A DNA stretch of 12,039 nucleotides from CAYGDT01 sp964348745. GTDB lineage: Bacteria > Patescibacteriota > Gracilibacteria > Peribacterales > Peribacteraceae. The notes below the pieces were generated by a model. It saw only the letters and a program-made list of their open reading frames with translations, was not told where the DNA came from and ran no database searches. Every line of letters begins with the position of its first letter. Within the stretch, counting starts at the first letter, position 1. A program made the translations under genes and the position numbers. Location of the stretch: the NCBI GenBank assembly GCA_964348745.1, contig CAYGDT010000045.1:1-12039 (forward strand), read 5' to 3'. Positions 11,433-12,039 of the stretch are shown piece after piece.

Positions 11433-12039
11433 TTACAATAGTTGATCTTTAAACGCAGCTTCTAATCTTTCACTTAATAGCCTCCAGGAAAACGCTTTTT
11501 CAAATTCAGTGCAAAACAACTCTCCTCGATTTTGAAAATCTCTTGTTTGTTCTGACCAGCGAGTCAATTTTTTTGTTTTAAGCGTAAAGTAAATTCTATA
11601 TCCATGATTTGTAAGAGGCTTTGACTGTCCCTTATAAATTCTCGCAATATTCTCCTCAATTCCTTCTGGCTGAGTCCCTTCTTTATGGAGCCTAAGTTCT
11701 TCTCCAAAAACTTTTTTTGTAACTCTTATCGTCATATCAACATAAGTATTATTTAGTAGGACAAATAATCCATCCGATTTACTTTCTACATTGATTGTAT
11801 TTTTAGGAGGCACAAAAAATTTACGATCTTTTCCAATAGTCTCAAAATATTCATGCAAGGAAATTTCATCGCCTCGCGATAGATTATCACAATTTATTCT
11901 TTGGGAACCTCCTGATAGCCCTATGAACATAGGTTCAGCATCGCAACCAGACCAATCCAAGCGATTAGAATTTGCCCAAGACAATAATGAAACTGCAATT
12001 AATTTCTGATCATATGAAGGATCATTCTTTATAGTTGGA
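11433..12039 (-). CDS. Hypothetical protein, N-terminus beyond the window edge
   Basis: I do not recognise this family. The frame is open from the stop at 11433 to the right edge, so at least 201 residues are encoded and the true start lies outside; the only start-like codon near the edge is a TTG at 11984 inside good coding sequence (KNDPSYDQKLIAVSLLSWA continues upstream of it). Visible parts are SNRLDWSGCDAEPMFIGLSG, a likely beta-sheet segment (GLFVLLNNTYVDMTIRVTKK), GYRIYFTLKTKKLTRWSEQT, and a C-terminal helical part (ELFCTEFEKAFSWRLLSERLEAAF). There is no signal peptide or membrane segment in view. The gene is clearly more AT-rich than the left half of the window, consistent with transferred DNA. 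Confidence 0.7.
   Translation of the reverse strand, partial: PTIKNDPSYDQKLIAVSLLSWANSNRLDWSGCDAEPMFIGLSGGSQRINCDNLSRGDEISLHEYFETIGKDRKFFVPPKNTINVESKSDGLFVLLNNTYVDMTIRVTKKVFGEELRLHKEGTQPEGIEENIARIYKGQSKPLTNHGYRIYFTLKTKKLTRWSEQTRDFQNRGELFCTEFEKAFSWRLLSERLEAAFKDQLL

Noticed and set aside
1..12039. CRISPR array, tRNA, rRNA, transposase, integrase
   Set aside because: No regularly spaced repeats, cloverleaf-like sequence, rRNA motif or recombinase motif was found on either strand by reading.

Overview
The window looks like bacterial chromosome from a streamlined, probably uncultivated lineage. I favour the Candidate Phyla Radiation (Patescibacteria), perhaps near Peregrinibacteria/Gracilibacteria. 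The reasons are very tight packing, a monoderm-style SLH-repeat surface protein, core genes standing alone rather than in their usual operons (rplU without rpmA, a lone clpP), almost no Shine-Dalgarno motifs, and GC-rich palindromes of the CCTGCCTGCCGGCAGGCAGG type. This placement is inference; no rRNA gene is present. UGA acts as a stop, so the code is standard here.

Left part (1-5300), housekeeping: a small unrecognised gene, then miaA (tRNA A37 prenylation, minus), clpP (protease, plus), a composite bidirectional terminator, a DoxX-like small membrane protein (minus), tgt (queuosine tRNA-guanine transglycosylase, plus), rplU (ribosomal protein L21, minus) and an SLH-domain secreted protein (minus). 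The tgt gene is the most unusual one. A palindromic element of about 60-70 bp is inserted in frame in its coding sequence, and a nearly identical inverted copy (50 of 53 bases) lies just upstream of its start. All four family zinc ligands also appear to be replaced (C,C,C,H to S,S,S,Q).

Middle part (5438-9214), a five-gene plus-strand cluster read as a polyamine cassette: a homospermidine-synthase-like enzyme, two paralogous small multidrug resistance (SMR) subunits resembling a paired polyamine exporter, an FAD amine/polyamine oxidase and a small lipoprotein. Genes overlap or are only 1 to about 30 bases apart, with two TAATG-type junctions, and a good promoter lies in front. Together they could make, export and oxidise polyamines.

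Right part (9251-12039), accessory-like: a multipass membrane protein with two copies of an H-x2-E-H ... H-F-x-F-N module, driven by a promoter placed so that the transcript would be nearly leaderless; a Phd/RelE-type toxin-antitoxin pair with an inverted-repeat operator over its promoter; a HxGH nucleotidyltransferase; and an AT-rich unrecognised gene that runs off the right edge. GC content falls visibly towards this end. No tRNA, rRNA, CRISPR array, transposase or integrase was seen, and no gene-free stretch exceeds 300 bases.
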